Under the pieces are notes generated by a model. The model saw nothing but the letters and a program-made list of their open reading frames with translations. It was not told the origin of the DNA and made no database searches. Shown here in pieces: positions 53,439 through 60,454 of a stretch of 64,000 bases of DNA. The stretch's first letter is position 1. Every line of letters starts with the position of its first letter. Both the position numbers and the translations under genes were made by a program. The DNA is from Granulicella sp. L56 (lineage in GTDB: Bacteria; Acidobacteriota; Terriglobia; Terriglobales; Acidobacteriaceae): assembly GCF_009765835.1 (NCBI RefSeq), contig NZ_LMUS01000006.1, forward strand, positions 2,004,438-2,068,437, written 5' to 3'.

Positions 53439-54005
53439 CTACCGGGAAGGTGTCTCCTCAAACAGCCCGGTCGGAAACCCGTCAATGCTGCGCTCATTTT
53501 TCAGGTGCCGGTATTCCTCCAGCCCCTTTTCCCCTTTGGCCTCGGCCCAGCGAATGAGCTGGTCGCGCTCTCCCACGTAGTCGTACAGTGGCACTCCAAA
53601 GCCGCATGAGGTCTGCACCAGATCGACATCGAGGTGGACCATCTGCCGCGCCCCCGGCGGTTCCACGCCTCCAAACTCCGAGGCAAGCAGGTGAGCATAT
53701 TCAGAGCCATGCTGCGGCAGAATGCGTCCCCGTCCATAGAGGCGAAGAATCAGCGGCGGCCCCTCAAACGCGCAGAACATCAGTGTCAGGCGGCCATCGG
53801 CGAGCAGGTGGGCGGCAGTCTCATTGCCGCTGCCGGTGCGGTCCAGATAGACCACCGTATTGGCCGTCAACACGCGAAAAGCCGCGCCATCCCGTGGCGA
53901 GACGTTGACATGGCCCTCGGCGGCAGCCGAGGCATTGAAGAAGATCCGCTGCTTTTCGATGAACTCGCGGTGGAGCGGTTCGATCCGCTCAAACTGTTTG
54001 CCCAC
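53439..54005 (-). CDS. Pyridoxamine-5'-phosphate-oxidase-like flavoprotein
   Basis: A 188-residue split-barrel protein of the PNPOx-like superfamily that binds FMN or a related cofactor. The core is EKQRIFFNASAAAEGHVNVS, TVVYLDRTGSGNETAAHLL, LTLMFCAFEGPPLILRLYGR. Members include oxidases, general-stress proteins and haem-utilisation proteins; function here is unknown. The C-terminal extension KGEKGLEEYRHLKNERSIDG is typical of a subgroup annotated as general stress or pyridoxamine oxidase-like. It lies between pheS and pheT on the same strand, divergent from the holin-like gene. Confidence 0.8.
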   Translation of the reverse strand: MGKQFERIEPLHREFIEKQRIFFNASAAAEGHVNVSPRDGAAFRVLTANTVVYLDRTGSGNETAAHLLADGRLTLMFCAFEGPPLILRLYGRGRILPQHGSEYAHLLASEFGGVEPPGARQMVHLDVDLVQTSCGFGVPLYDYVGERDQLIRWAEAKGEKGLEEYRHLKNERSIDGFPTGLFEETPSR

Positions 54006-54178
54006 AGTGGTAACCTCCGCAGAGTAATGTGCTGCCTAAAGTTTAGACATTCTGAGAAGTCAGCGCGACTCATCAAACCGCACATCGTTTAAAGAAGATA
54101 AGGTATGCTTTTTCTGTCTGCAGGCTCGACCGGAGAGTTGAGAACTCAACTCCAAGGCTGAAAAGAGGAAACCCGATT

Positions 54179-54535
54179 ATGCTCCGACTGCTTCTGCACT
54201 GGATATTAAATGCTGTTGCTCTGCTGCTCGTCTCGCACTTCGTCGAGGGCTTTCATATCAGCGGCCTTATCTCTGCACTCATTGCGGTCGTCGTCATCGG
54301 CCTCTTCAACGCGACACTGGGACTTTTTCTCAAGATCATTACCCTGCCGCTGGGCATCCTCACCTTCGGCATCTTCTTCCTGGTCATCAACGCGGTGATT
54401 CTCTGGTTCTCCAGCAAATTTGTACCAGGCTTTGCCGTGACCACCTTCAGCGAGGCATTTTGGGGCGCGCTTGTGCTGGCCGTGCTGCACCTGCTCTTCG
54501 GCTTCATCGGCCTTTCAAAGAAGAAGCACTCGTAG
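54179..54535 (+). CDS. Phage-holin-4-2-like small membrane protein
   Basis: A 118-residue protein with four hydrophobic helices (LLLHWILNAVALLLVSHFVE, ALIAVVVIGLFNATLGLFL, LGILTFGIFFLVINAVILWF, FWGALVLAVLHLLFGF) and the conserved NATLG and LP-LGILTFG features of the Phage_holin_4_2 family. Despite the name these are common chromosomal membrane proteins of unknown role; no lysin or other phage gene is nearby. AGAGGAAAC precedes the ATG. The USP gene follows after 72 bp. Confidence 0.85.
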   Translation: MLRLLLHWILNAVALLLVSHFVEGFHISGLISALIAVVVIGLFNATLGLFLKIITLPLGILTFGIFFLVINAVILWFSSKFVPGFAVTTFSEAFWGALVLAVLHLLFGFIGLSKKKHS

Positions 54536-54607
54536 CGTATAAAAAACGTCCGCCTCGAAGACTGAAGCATAACAAGCTAGTAGGTCTGCAAGCTGGGGAG
54601 AGATGCA

Positions 54608-55045
54608 ATGTTCAAGAAGATTGCAGTTGCATTCGACGAATCGCCGGAAGCGGAACACGCCTTTCGTTCGGCACTCGATCTGGCCAAACTTGTCGCCGGA
54701 GAGATCTATCTCATCACTGTCATCGAGAACCAGCCCGCTTATATGAGTTATGTGTCTGCCGTCGCCCCCGAGGTTCCGCTACTGCTCAAGAATCAGAAGC
54801 GAGCCTTCTATGAGGACCTGCACAACAAAGCCCGAGCCACAGCAGAGCAGGATGGAATTAGCCTACGTTCCGAGCTGATTGAAGGAAACGAGATCGACGC
54901 TCTGCTTCAGGGGATCGATCGGCTATTGCCCGAGCTTCTGGTCGTCGGCCTTCGCCGCGAGCCGGGAGGATTCAGCCGCTATCTGGGCGGAACGGCCCAC
55001 CAGTTAGCATTGCACGCAAAATGCGATGTGCTGGGAGTTCGCTAG
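54608..55045 (+). CDS. Universal stress protein (UspA family)
   Basis: A 145-residue single-domain UspA protein. The family start MFKKIAVAFDESPEAEHAFR and the end LVVGLRREPGGFSRYLGGTA followed by AKCDVLGVR are clear. The nucleotide-binding motif G-x2-G-x9-G(S/T) is altered (GLRREPGG...GGT), so ATP binding is uncertain. USPs act in stress survival; the target here is unknown. It converges on pheS with 22 bp between stops. Confidence 0.9.
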   Translation: MFKKIAVAFDESPEAEHAFRSALDLAKLVAGEIYLITVIENQPAYMSYVSAVAPEVPLLLKNQKRAFYEDLHNKARATAEQDGISLRSELIEGNEIDALLQGIDRLLPELLVVGLRREPGGFSRYLGGTAHQLALHAKCDVLGVR

Positions 55046-55067
55046 AGGAGTTTCGGCTTATTTTTCT

Positions 55068-56180
55068 TTATGCGAACTGCTCGAGAAATCGCATATCGCC
55101 TGAATAAAACTGCCCGATATCCGAGATGCCATGTTGAATCATGGCGATCCGCTCAACGCCCATGCCAAAGGCAAAGCCGGTGATGCGGTCAGGATTATAG
55201 GCATCGTCGTCGAGGCCGAGCTTGCGGCGCTCATCGGTGACCGCGGAAAAAACAGCAGGGTCGACCATTCCGCAGCCCAGCAGCTCAATCCAGCCTGAGT
55301 GCTTGCACTTGCGGCAGCCCTTGCCTCCGCAGAAGATGCACGAGATCTGCACATCAGCCGATGGCTCCGTGAAAGGGAAGAAGCTGGGAAAGAACCGCGT
55401 CTTGACGTTCGAGCCGAAGAGCGCCTTCATCGCATGATCGAGCGTCCCCTTCAGGTCGGAGAAGGTGATGTTCGTATCCACGCAAAGCCCCTCTACCTGG
55501 TGGAAGATCGGCGAGTGCGTCGCGTCGGCGGCGTCGTTACGGTGTACCTTGCCCGGAATGACGATGCGGATTGGCGGGGCCTGCGCCACCATCGTCCGTA
55601 TCTGCACGGGCGAGGTATGCGTGCGCATCAACAGACGGTCGCGGCTCGCCTTCGAGCCTTGGTTCGCAATCTGAAGCGTGTCCTGCGTATCGCGTGCCGG
55701 ATGGTTCTGCGGAAAGTTCAGCGCTTCGAAGTTATAAAAATCGCTCTCCACCTGCGGCCCAAGATTGGTCGAGTAGCCAAGATGATGGAAGACACGAACA
55801 ACCTCCTCCATCGTCTGCAACAGCGGATGAGCGATCCCCGGCTGCCGGACCGTTCCCGGCAGGGTAATGTCAATTCCGCGCACCGCCGCTGCACCAGTCG
55901 TAGCCGGAACCTCAAGCGCCACCTCGATCTTTTGTTTGAGCAGGTTGAACCGGATACCCAGCGGCTTGCGAGCCTCCGCCGGAGCGGACTTGAGCCACGC
56001 CTCGCTGATGAGTTTTAGCCGACCTTGCTTCCTGCCCAGCCAATGCAGCCGGAAGGCCTCCTGCGCTGCGGGGGTGTCAAGAGACGAGGCTCCACTGCGG
56101 ATCTCTTCGGCAACGGTCATAAAAGCCTGGTCGAGCGCGGCCTCATCGTAAGTCGCTAGCTGGGGGATAGTTTCGTTCAT
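55068..56180 (-). CDS. pheS: Phenylalanyl-tRNA synthetase alpha subunit
   Basis: A 370-residue PheS, the catalytic subunit that charges tRNA-Phe. An N-terminal coiled-coil (about 10-90) binds tRNA; the class II core shows GTVRQPGIAHPLLQTMEEVV (motif 1 area), LLMRTHTSPVQIRTM (motif 2) and RITGFAFGMGVERIAM (motif 3). A CxxC pair (CIFCGGKGCRKCKHSGWIE) forms the zinc-knuckle-like insertion found in many bacterial PheS. The ATG (MNETIPQLATY) is 9 bp after the fused HicAB stop with no clear ribosome site (AAATTAGAT), so translation may depend on the upstream gene. pheT is 1.7 kb further on. Confidence 0.95.
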   Translation of the reverse strand: MNETIPQLATYDEAALDQAFMTVAEEIRSGASSLDTPAAQEAFRLHWLGRKQGRLKLISEAWLKSAPAEARKPLGIRFNLLKQKIEVALEVPATTGAAAVRGIDITLPGTVRQPGIAHPLLQTMEEVVRVFHHLGYSTNLGPQVESDFYNFEALNFPQNHPARDTQDTLQIANQGSKASRDRLLMRTHTSPVQIRTMVAQAPPIRIVIPGKVHRNDAADATHSPIFHQVEGLCVDTNITFSDLKGTLDHAMKALFGSNVKTRFFPSFFPFTEPSADVQISCIFCGGKGCRKCKHSGWIELLGCGMVDPAVFSAVTDERRKLGLDDDAYNPDRITGFAFGMGVERIAMIQHGISDIGQFYSGDMRFLEQFA

Positions 56181-56189
56181 ATCTAATTT

Positions 56190-56591
56190 CTAAGCGGAGA
56201 TGGGCATTCTTGTAACGCGGGTGGTCGGTTCAGGGATGGGATCGCCATCGGCTTTGAGCCCTTCGATATGAAAGACGATGCCTTCGCGGATCAGTTCCTC
56301 GGTAGCTTCGTACGTTGGGCCAGCGACGCCGAGGCCGGGCAGGTCGGGGACATAGGCGCTCCAGCCGGTAGATGTCTTCTCGAAGATAACGGCGTAATCT
56401 TTCATTTTTTGTAAACCTGCCTGCTTCAGAATGCTTTTGCATGTTCCCTCAGCCATTTCTTCTGAGGGATGACCTGCGATGGTGACCTTGCCCGGCTTCA
56501 CGGGATGCATGAACTGACGATGGCTTCCTCGCTGTGCCGTCTGATACCAACCATCCTCATGGATGAGGCGTAGAACATCCCGTGTCTTCAT
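56190..56591 (-). CDS. In-frame HicA toxin-HicB antitoxin fusion
   Basis: A 133-residue ORF carries both halves of a HicAB module. Residues 1-62 are HicA, an mRNA interferase with the dsRBD-like fold and catalytic His24 in QRGSHRQFMHP, ending SILKQAGLQK. Residues 63-133 are HicB (MKDYAVIFEKTSTGWSAYVP and DLPGLGVAGPTYEATEELI), the partial RNase-H-fold antitoxin. The join is CAA-AAA-ATG: a run of six A (56405-56410) just before the HicB Met63 codon (56403-56405). With five A the frame would read CAA-AAA-TGA, giving the usual HicA stop overlapping the HicB start as ATGA. The fusion may be a one-base change, a sequencing error, or exploit slippage. It lies 9 bp upstream of pheS on the same strand. 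Confidence 0.85.
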   Translation of the reverse strand: MKTRDVLRLIHEDGWYQTAQRGSHRQFMHPVKPGKVTIAGHPSEEMAEGTCKSILKQAGLQKMKDYAVIFEKTSTGWSAYVPDLPGLGVAGPTYEATEELIREGIVFHIEGLKADGDPIPEPTTRVTRMPISA

Positions 56592-56664
56592 CTTAGAAGA
56601 AAAATACCTCGTCTCATACTATCTTCGACTTCATCGACGTAACTCCAAAGCGCCAGCACAACAA

Positions 56665-56690
56665 AATGAGCACCCCGAAAGGTGCTCATT
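56665..56690 (-). terminator. Terminator of the tRNA-Leu gene
   Basis: AATGAGCACC (56665-56674) and GGTGCTCATT (56681-56690) form a 10-bp stem with a six-base loop; on the minus strand the hairpin is followed by TTGTTGTG. It lies 10 bp beyond the tRNA 3' end. Confidence 0.8.
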
Positions 56691-56700
56691 CTTATATCCT

Positions 56701-56787
56701 TGGTGCCGAAGGGGGGACTCGAACCCCCACACCCTTGCGAGTACATGGACCTGAACCATGCGCGTCTGCCAATTCCGCCACTACGGC
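56701..56787 (-). tRNA. tRNA-Leu (anticodon CAG)
   Basis: The 87-nt gene has a 7-bp acceptor stem (GCCGTAG with CTTCGGC, one mismatch), the D-arm GTGGCGGAATTGGCAGAC, an anticodon arm CATGG-TTCAGGT-CCATG with anticodon CAG, a long variable arm (TACTCGCAAGGGTG, class II) and the T-arm GGGGGTTCGAGTCCCCC. CCA is encoded. It is read leftward, divergent from the histidine-box gene. Confidence 0.95.
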
Positions 56788-56959
56788 CCGGTGTAAACGT
56801 TCCAGCCAGAACCGGAACTGCTAAACCGCGAGTATTCAGTTTTACAAACGTAAGCGCCGCTGTCAATTCCACGGGGGCGTGAGAGACCGATTCCGCTATC
56901 TGGCATCTCATTACCTACGAAGCGATACCCTACGAAACGGCGAAGCAGGACTCTTAATC

Positions 56960-57232
56960 ATGACCGATCAAAGCTCGCGGCCCGACCCGCACTCCCAGGA
57001 TGACAGCAGCGCGGCCCAGATCCCCGAAGATCTCGCCGTTGAGATGCGTAAGCTCGCCCACGACCTGAGCAACGCTCTTGAGATCATCGTGCAGACAAGC
57101 TACCTGCTCAGCACCACCGAGATGAAGGAGCCCGCCTCCGACTGGCTGCGCATGTTGGACGGCGGCGTCCAGAAGGCGCTCGACCTCAACATCGCCCTGC
57201 GCAATTACATCAAAACCCACAGCCCCAGCTAG
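56960..57232 (+). CDS. Stand-alone histidine-box (HisKA/HPt-like) protein
   Basis: A 90-residue protein with a disordered acidic N-terminus (about 1-22) and two helices: EDLAVEMRKLAHDLSNALEI with His34 in the phosphoacceptor-like HDLSNALE, and a second helix SDWLRMLDGGVQKALDLNIA. This matches the dimerisation/histidine-phosphotransfer helical hairpin of sensor kinases, but no ATPase domain follows. AGGA lies 9 bp before the ATG at 56960, which excludes the longer open frame. It ends 3 bp from the convergent response-regulator gene. It may be a phosphotransfer protein for that regulator; this is inference. Confidence 0.6.
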   Translation: MTDQSSRPDPHSQDDSSAAQIPEDLAVEMRKLAHDLSNALEIIVQTSYLLSTTEMKEPASDWLRMLDGGVQKALDLNIALRNYIKTHSPS

Positions 57233-57235
57233 GGC

Positions 57236-57808
57236 TTAGTTTTTCTTCGAGACCTTCTTGGCCGCTTTCTTTGCGGAAGTCTTCTTCGCAGCCACTTTTT
57301 TGGCTGGAGCCTTCTTTGCCGGGAGCTTCCTGGCAACTACAGCTTTCTTCACGGGAGCTTTCTTCGCAGCCACTTTGGCAGCACTTTTTGCCGGAGCCTT
57401 CTTCGCCGCAGCCTTCCGTCCATTTGTCTCTTTGGACAGCTTGGCTTCGTGCGAAATCAGCAGTTTTTCAAGCTGTTCCAGAAGAACGCGCGTATGCATT
57501 GGCTTTACCAGCATCTTGTCCGCGCCCATCTCCTGCCAGTCTTCGTCTGCTGCCGGAAACGCCGTCAGCAGCGCCACGGCTGGCTGATATACCGCCTCCC
57601 GCGCTGCTTTGATGACCTCTAATCCGGAAGCCTCGCTCTCCATCCGCATGTCTGTAATGACCATCTGGTACTCATGCGTATGCAGCTTCGATCGGCCTTC
57701 CTTCGCCGAAGCCGCCGTATCCACTTCAAATCCGCTGATCTCCAGCACCGCCTTCAAAGTCAGCAGCACAGCAACTTCATCATCGACCAGCAAAATGCGA
57801 CGTTTCAT
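57236..57808 (-). CDS. Response-regulator receiver domain with histone-H1-like basic tail
   Basis: A 190-residue protein. Residues 1-122 are a complete receiver domain: Asp9, Asp10, phospho-acceptor Asp53 (MVITDMRM), Thr82 and Lys102 (LVKPMH). Residues 128-190 are a Lys/Ala/Pro-rich tail (repeats such as AKKAPAKSAAKVAAKKAP and ARKLPAKKAPAKKVAAKK) like the C-terminus of histone H1 and bacterial H1-like proteins, which bind DNA non-specifically. There is no structured output domain. The combination suggests phosphorylation-controlled DNA or nucleoid binding. It faces the histidine-box gene end to end. Confidence 0.85.
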   Translation of the reverse strand: MKRRILLVDDEVAVLLTLKAVLEISGFEVDTAASAKEGRSKLHTHEYQMVITDMRMESEASGLEVIKAAREAVYQPAVALLTAFPAADEDWQEMGADKMLVKPMHTRVLLEQLEKLLISHEAKLSKETNGRKAAAKKAPAKSAAKVAAKKAPVKKAVVARKLPAKKAPAKKVAAKKTSAKKAAKKVSKKN

Positions 57809-58013
57809 CGGTTTCCTTTCAACATCGGAGCATACACACAGTATCCGTTATTTTGCCCTCAAAGCAAGCCAGCGCGACCCGTCTGGGGATACGGCCGAAC
57901 CGTGGCAACAGAAGTGCTATACTTCACGTTGCGACGCAACCTTTAATACCTAAGGTGCGCCTAACCCTATACAAACGCATAGCGGGCCGCAAAGCACGCT
58001 GTGGAGGCGACTT

Positions 58014-58622
58014 ATTCCACCGATTGATAAACGTTCCGCCAAGTCTTTCATCCGCACCAACGAACGTATCCGCGCACGCGAAATCCGCGTCATCGACGAG
58101 AACGGCGAACAACTCGGCGTCATGGCTCCCTTTGAAGCCCTCAAGATGGCCCGCGAACGCTCTCTCGACCTCGTAGAGATCTCCCCTAACGCCGTTCCCC
58201 CCGTCTGCAAGATCCAGGACTACGGCAAGTTCCTCTACGAGAAGGACAAGAGCGACCGCGCCGCCCGCAAGAAGCAGAAGATCATCGTCATTAAAGAGGT
58301 CAAGTTCTCCGTCACCGTCGACGAGCACGACTACCAGACCAAGAAAAATCAGGCAGTCCGCTTCCTCGGCGAAGGCGACAAGGTCAAGGCGTCACTCCGC
58401 TTCAAGGGCCGCCAGATGGCCCACCGCGACCTCGGTTACAAGATCATTAACCGCCTCATCCTCGACATTGGCGACGCTGGCCTGGTCGAATTCATGCCCC
58501 GCATGGAAGGAACCACGCTTCATGCCATCATCGCCCCTTCGAAGAAGGCGGAACCCGCACCCGTAAAGAAGCCCACGCCAGCCCCGGCGACCTCTGCAGA
58601 GCCCTCTTCGATCCAGGCATAA
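58014..58622 (+). CDS. infC: Translation initiation factor IF-3, ATT start
   Basis: A 202-residue IF-3, which checks start codons on the 30S subunit. The N-domain (FIRTNERIRAREIRVIDENG) and C-domain (FSVTVDEHDYQTKKNQA, GDKVKASLRFKGRQMAHRD) are complete; a Pro/Ala/Lys tail of about 28 residues is extra. The first ATG (58122) lies inside the N-domain. The perfect GGAGG at 58003-58007 is followed after 6 bp by an in-frame ATT at 58014 (PPIDKRSAKSF), the rare start codon known for infC and used for autoregulation. A terminator follows directly; rpmI and rplT are not downstream as they usually are. Confidence 0.93.
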   Translation: MPPIDKRSAKSFIRTNERIRAREIRVIDENGEQLGVMAPFEALKMARERSLDLVEISPNAVPPVCKIQDYGKFLYEKDKSDRAARKKQKIIVIKEVKFSVTVDEHDYQTKKNQAVRFLGEGDKVKASLRFKGRQMAHRDLGYKIINRLILDIGDAGLVEFMPRMEGTTLHAIIAPSKKAEPAPVKKPTPAPATSAEPSSIQA

Positions 58623-58631
58623 GTAAAGATA

Positions 58632-58686
58632 CCCCCGGCTTTGATCCTCTGGTAGAGGTGATCAAAGTCGGGGGTTATCTTTTTCT
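58632..58686 (+). terminator. Intrinsic terminator of infC
   Basis: ACCCCCGGCTTTGATC (58632-58647) pairs with GATCAAAGTCGGGGGT (58661-58676), a 16-bp stem with one G-T wobble, followed by TATCTTTTTC. It ends the infC transcript. Confidence 0.93.
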
Positions 58687-58690
58687 AAAC

Positions 58691-59163
58691 ACCCCTTAAA
58701 ATCCATCTTCTCTCGCAGCATCTTCGCTTGACGGCTGCGGCGCGCGTGGCAAAAGCCGGCAGATCTCTTATAGGGACCAGCCGCAGCTTTGTTCTGTGAG
58801 CTGGTCCGCTGTATTTCCCCCTGCCCAGGCTCCCCGCTCTAAAAAGAGAAATAAAAGCGAATATAACTGGTTGGACAGGACGCAAACTCGCCGCTGGCTC
58901 TGATCCGTCTAGGGTTCCCGATTTGGGTAATAACTTCTAGTTAAGGCCAATAGAAGAACTAATTTTCCACTTTATGCAAGTTAAAACTGCATACCTTTGC
59001 GCATGGCAAAAACTGATAGTTACGTCAGTCACTTTTGCAGTTTCATACTGTGTTATGTAATTGATTCTATTGGACTTACTCCCAAAACGATCCTACTCTC
59101 AGTCTATCGAATCTGTCCACCAAAATCGACAGTAGAGAAATACAACTTTTGGGGTACTCAGTC
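58691..59163. other. Gene-free stretch with possible structured leader
   Basis: No supported ORF is seen. Around 58733-58810 two stems could form: GCTGCGG with CCGCAGC and GGACCAGC with GCTGGTCC, whose middle arms abut. An AT-rich part (58975-59045) contains nested inverted segments (AAACTGC with GCAGTTT; GCAAAAACTGA with TCAGT ... TTTTGC). These precede the short secreted-peptide gene and may belong to its promoter or leader. Confidence 0.35.
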
Positions 59164-59340
59164 ATGAAAAACATCGTCCGCGCTTTCGTCGTCGTCCTCG
59201 CCCTCACCGGTGCCGCTGCCACCACCCAGACCTCCTCCGCCTCCTCCAAGACCATCGTCATCGCGAAGGTCAGTGCCCTGCCGACGCCCACCTGCCCCCT
59301 GAACTCTCCCAATGCTTGCAATCTGCGTGGCGGCTGGTAA
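59164..59340 (+). CDS. 58-residue secreted peptide
   Basis: A short ORF with a clear signal peptide (MKNIVRAFVVVLALTGAAAT, cleavage near residue 20-27) and a small mature part ending PTPTCPLNSPNACNLRGGW with two Cys seven residues apart. TTGGGG lies about 10 bp before the ATG and could serve as a weak ribosome-binding site. Codon use is GC-rich in third positions, as in neighbouring genes. I do not recognise a family; it may be a secreted signal, a structural peptide, or a modified-peptide precursor. Confidence 0.6.
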   Translation: MKNIVRAFVVVLALTGAAATTQTSSASSKTIVIAKVSALPTPTCPLNSPNACNLRGGW

Positions 59341-59459
59341 TTTAGTTCGTCACGTTTATCTTGTCTGAACCGTGCAAAATAATGCATTGCTCGGCAATTA
59401 GATGTTGTGTGCCCCCTTGGAATAGGCTAGGCTTTTATCAGTCTCATGGGGACAGCAAG

Positions 59460-60362
59460 ATGAACCAAGCGTGGCTAATATCGTTTTTCACTTATCTCGA
59501 ACCGGTGCTCTGCGCAGCAGCTCTCTTCTTCCTGCTGCGAAGTAAAGCTTCTCGTAGTTTCGGATACCTTATCGCGCTGCTGGGCGTAAGGCTCGGATCT
59601 TACGTGATGGGCATGGGGTTAATTCACCTCAATGTAATTGAAGTGCATCTTGCCTATCGTCTTTATTTTTATGTTTACTGGGGATCCTATGCACTGGAAG
59701 CGGTTCTCTCGCTCCTAGTTGTCTACAGTATCTTCAAGTTATCCATGGCCCCGCTTAAGGGACTTCAAACGTTGGGCATGTTGATATTTCGGTGGGTAGC
59801 CGCAATATCCGTAGCAGTGTCTATCGGGATTGCCATTGCGCCACATCATTCAGGATTGGATTTTGTTATCGCATTAGTTACGCAGATTCAGCAGACATCG
59901 AGCATCCTTACTCTCTGCCTGCTTCTCTTCGTATGCTTTGCCATTCGTCCGATGGGGCTGTCATATCGCAGCCGCATCTTTGGAATTAGTTTAGGGCTAG
60001 GCATCTTGGCCACAACGGATCTGGTTCGGGCAGCTTGGCTCTCCCATTTTTCGACGAATATGTATTCTTCAGTGAACATGATCAGTGAGCTTGCAATGTG
60101 CGCCGCACTTTGCATCTGGGCGGTGTATTTTGCCTTTCCAGAGCCCAAGCGTCGCCTCATCGTGCTGCCCACTACATCGCCATTCCTTCGCTGGAATCAG
60201 ATATCTCAAGCCCTCGGCGACGATCCGGGTTATGTCGCAGTTGGCGGCATCGCGCCGGAGCTCTTTGCTCCTGCTGAAATTGAGATCATGAAGCGAGCCT
60301 CTGCGATGATGCCTGCACAGTCGGTTGAGACTCAGTCCAATCTCCGCTCCATCTCTGCATAA
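59460..60362 (+). CDS. Hypothetical seven-helix membrane protein
   Basis: A 300-residue protein with about seven hydrophobic helices (for example FFTYLEPVLCAAALFFLLRS, SYALEAVLSLLVVYSIFKL, TQIQQTSSILTLCLLLFVCF, ISLGLGILATTDLVRAAWL, LAMCAALCIWAVYFAFPEP) and a cytoplasmic C-terminal tail of about 65 residues (VLPTTSPFLRWNQISQALGD). The layout is like 7TM sensor or receptor modules without an attached output domain. I recognise it only as a type frequent in acidobacterial genomes. The start at 59460 (MNQAWLISF) fits the first helix. Confidence 0.6.
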   Translation: MNQAWLISFFTYLEPVLCAAALFFLLRSKASRSFGYLIALLGVRLGSYVMGMGLIHLNVIEVHLAYRLYFYVYWGSYALEAVLSLLVVYSIFKLSMAPLKGLQTLGMLIFRWVAAISVAVSIGIAIAPHHSGLDFVIALVTQIQQTSSILTLCLLLFVCFAIRPMGLSYRSRIFGISLGLGILATTDLVRAAWLSHFSTNMYSSVNMISELAMCAALCIWAVYFAFPEPKRRLIVLPTTSPFLRWNQISQALGDDPGYVAVGGIAPELFAPAEIEIMKRASAMMPAQSVETQSNLRSISA

Positions 60363-60395
60363 CCACGATTCAAACCGGACTGGATACTAACTAGA

Positions 60396-60436
60396 AGAAC
60401 GGCAACAGCGAAAGCTGTTGCCGTTCTGCTTTGTTT
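60396..60436. terminator. Bidirectional terminator between the membrane protein gene and alaS
   Basis: AGAACGGCAACAGC (60396-60409) and GCTGTTGCCGTTCT (60414-60427) form a perfect 14-bp stem capped by a GAAA tetraloop and followed by GCTTTGTTT. It serves the rightward gene and also lies just beyond the leftward alaS stop. Confidence 0.9.
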
Positions 60437-60454
60437 ACTGCTGGCAACAATTGG

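Noticed and set aside
54179-54535. Holin-like gene as evidence of a prophage
   Set aside because: The family is common on chromosomes and there are no lysin, capsid, integrase or attachment sites nearby.
58122-58124. ATG as start of infC
   Set aside because: It lies inside the conserved N-domain of IF-3; ATT 58014 after GGAGG restores the full domain.
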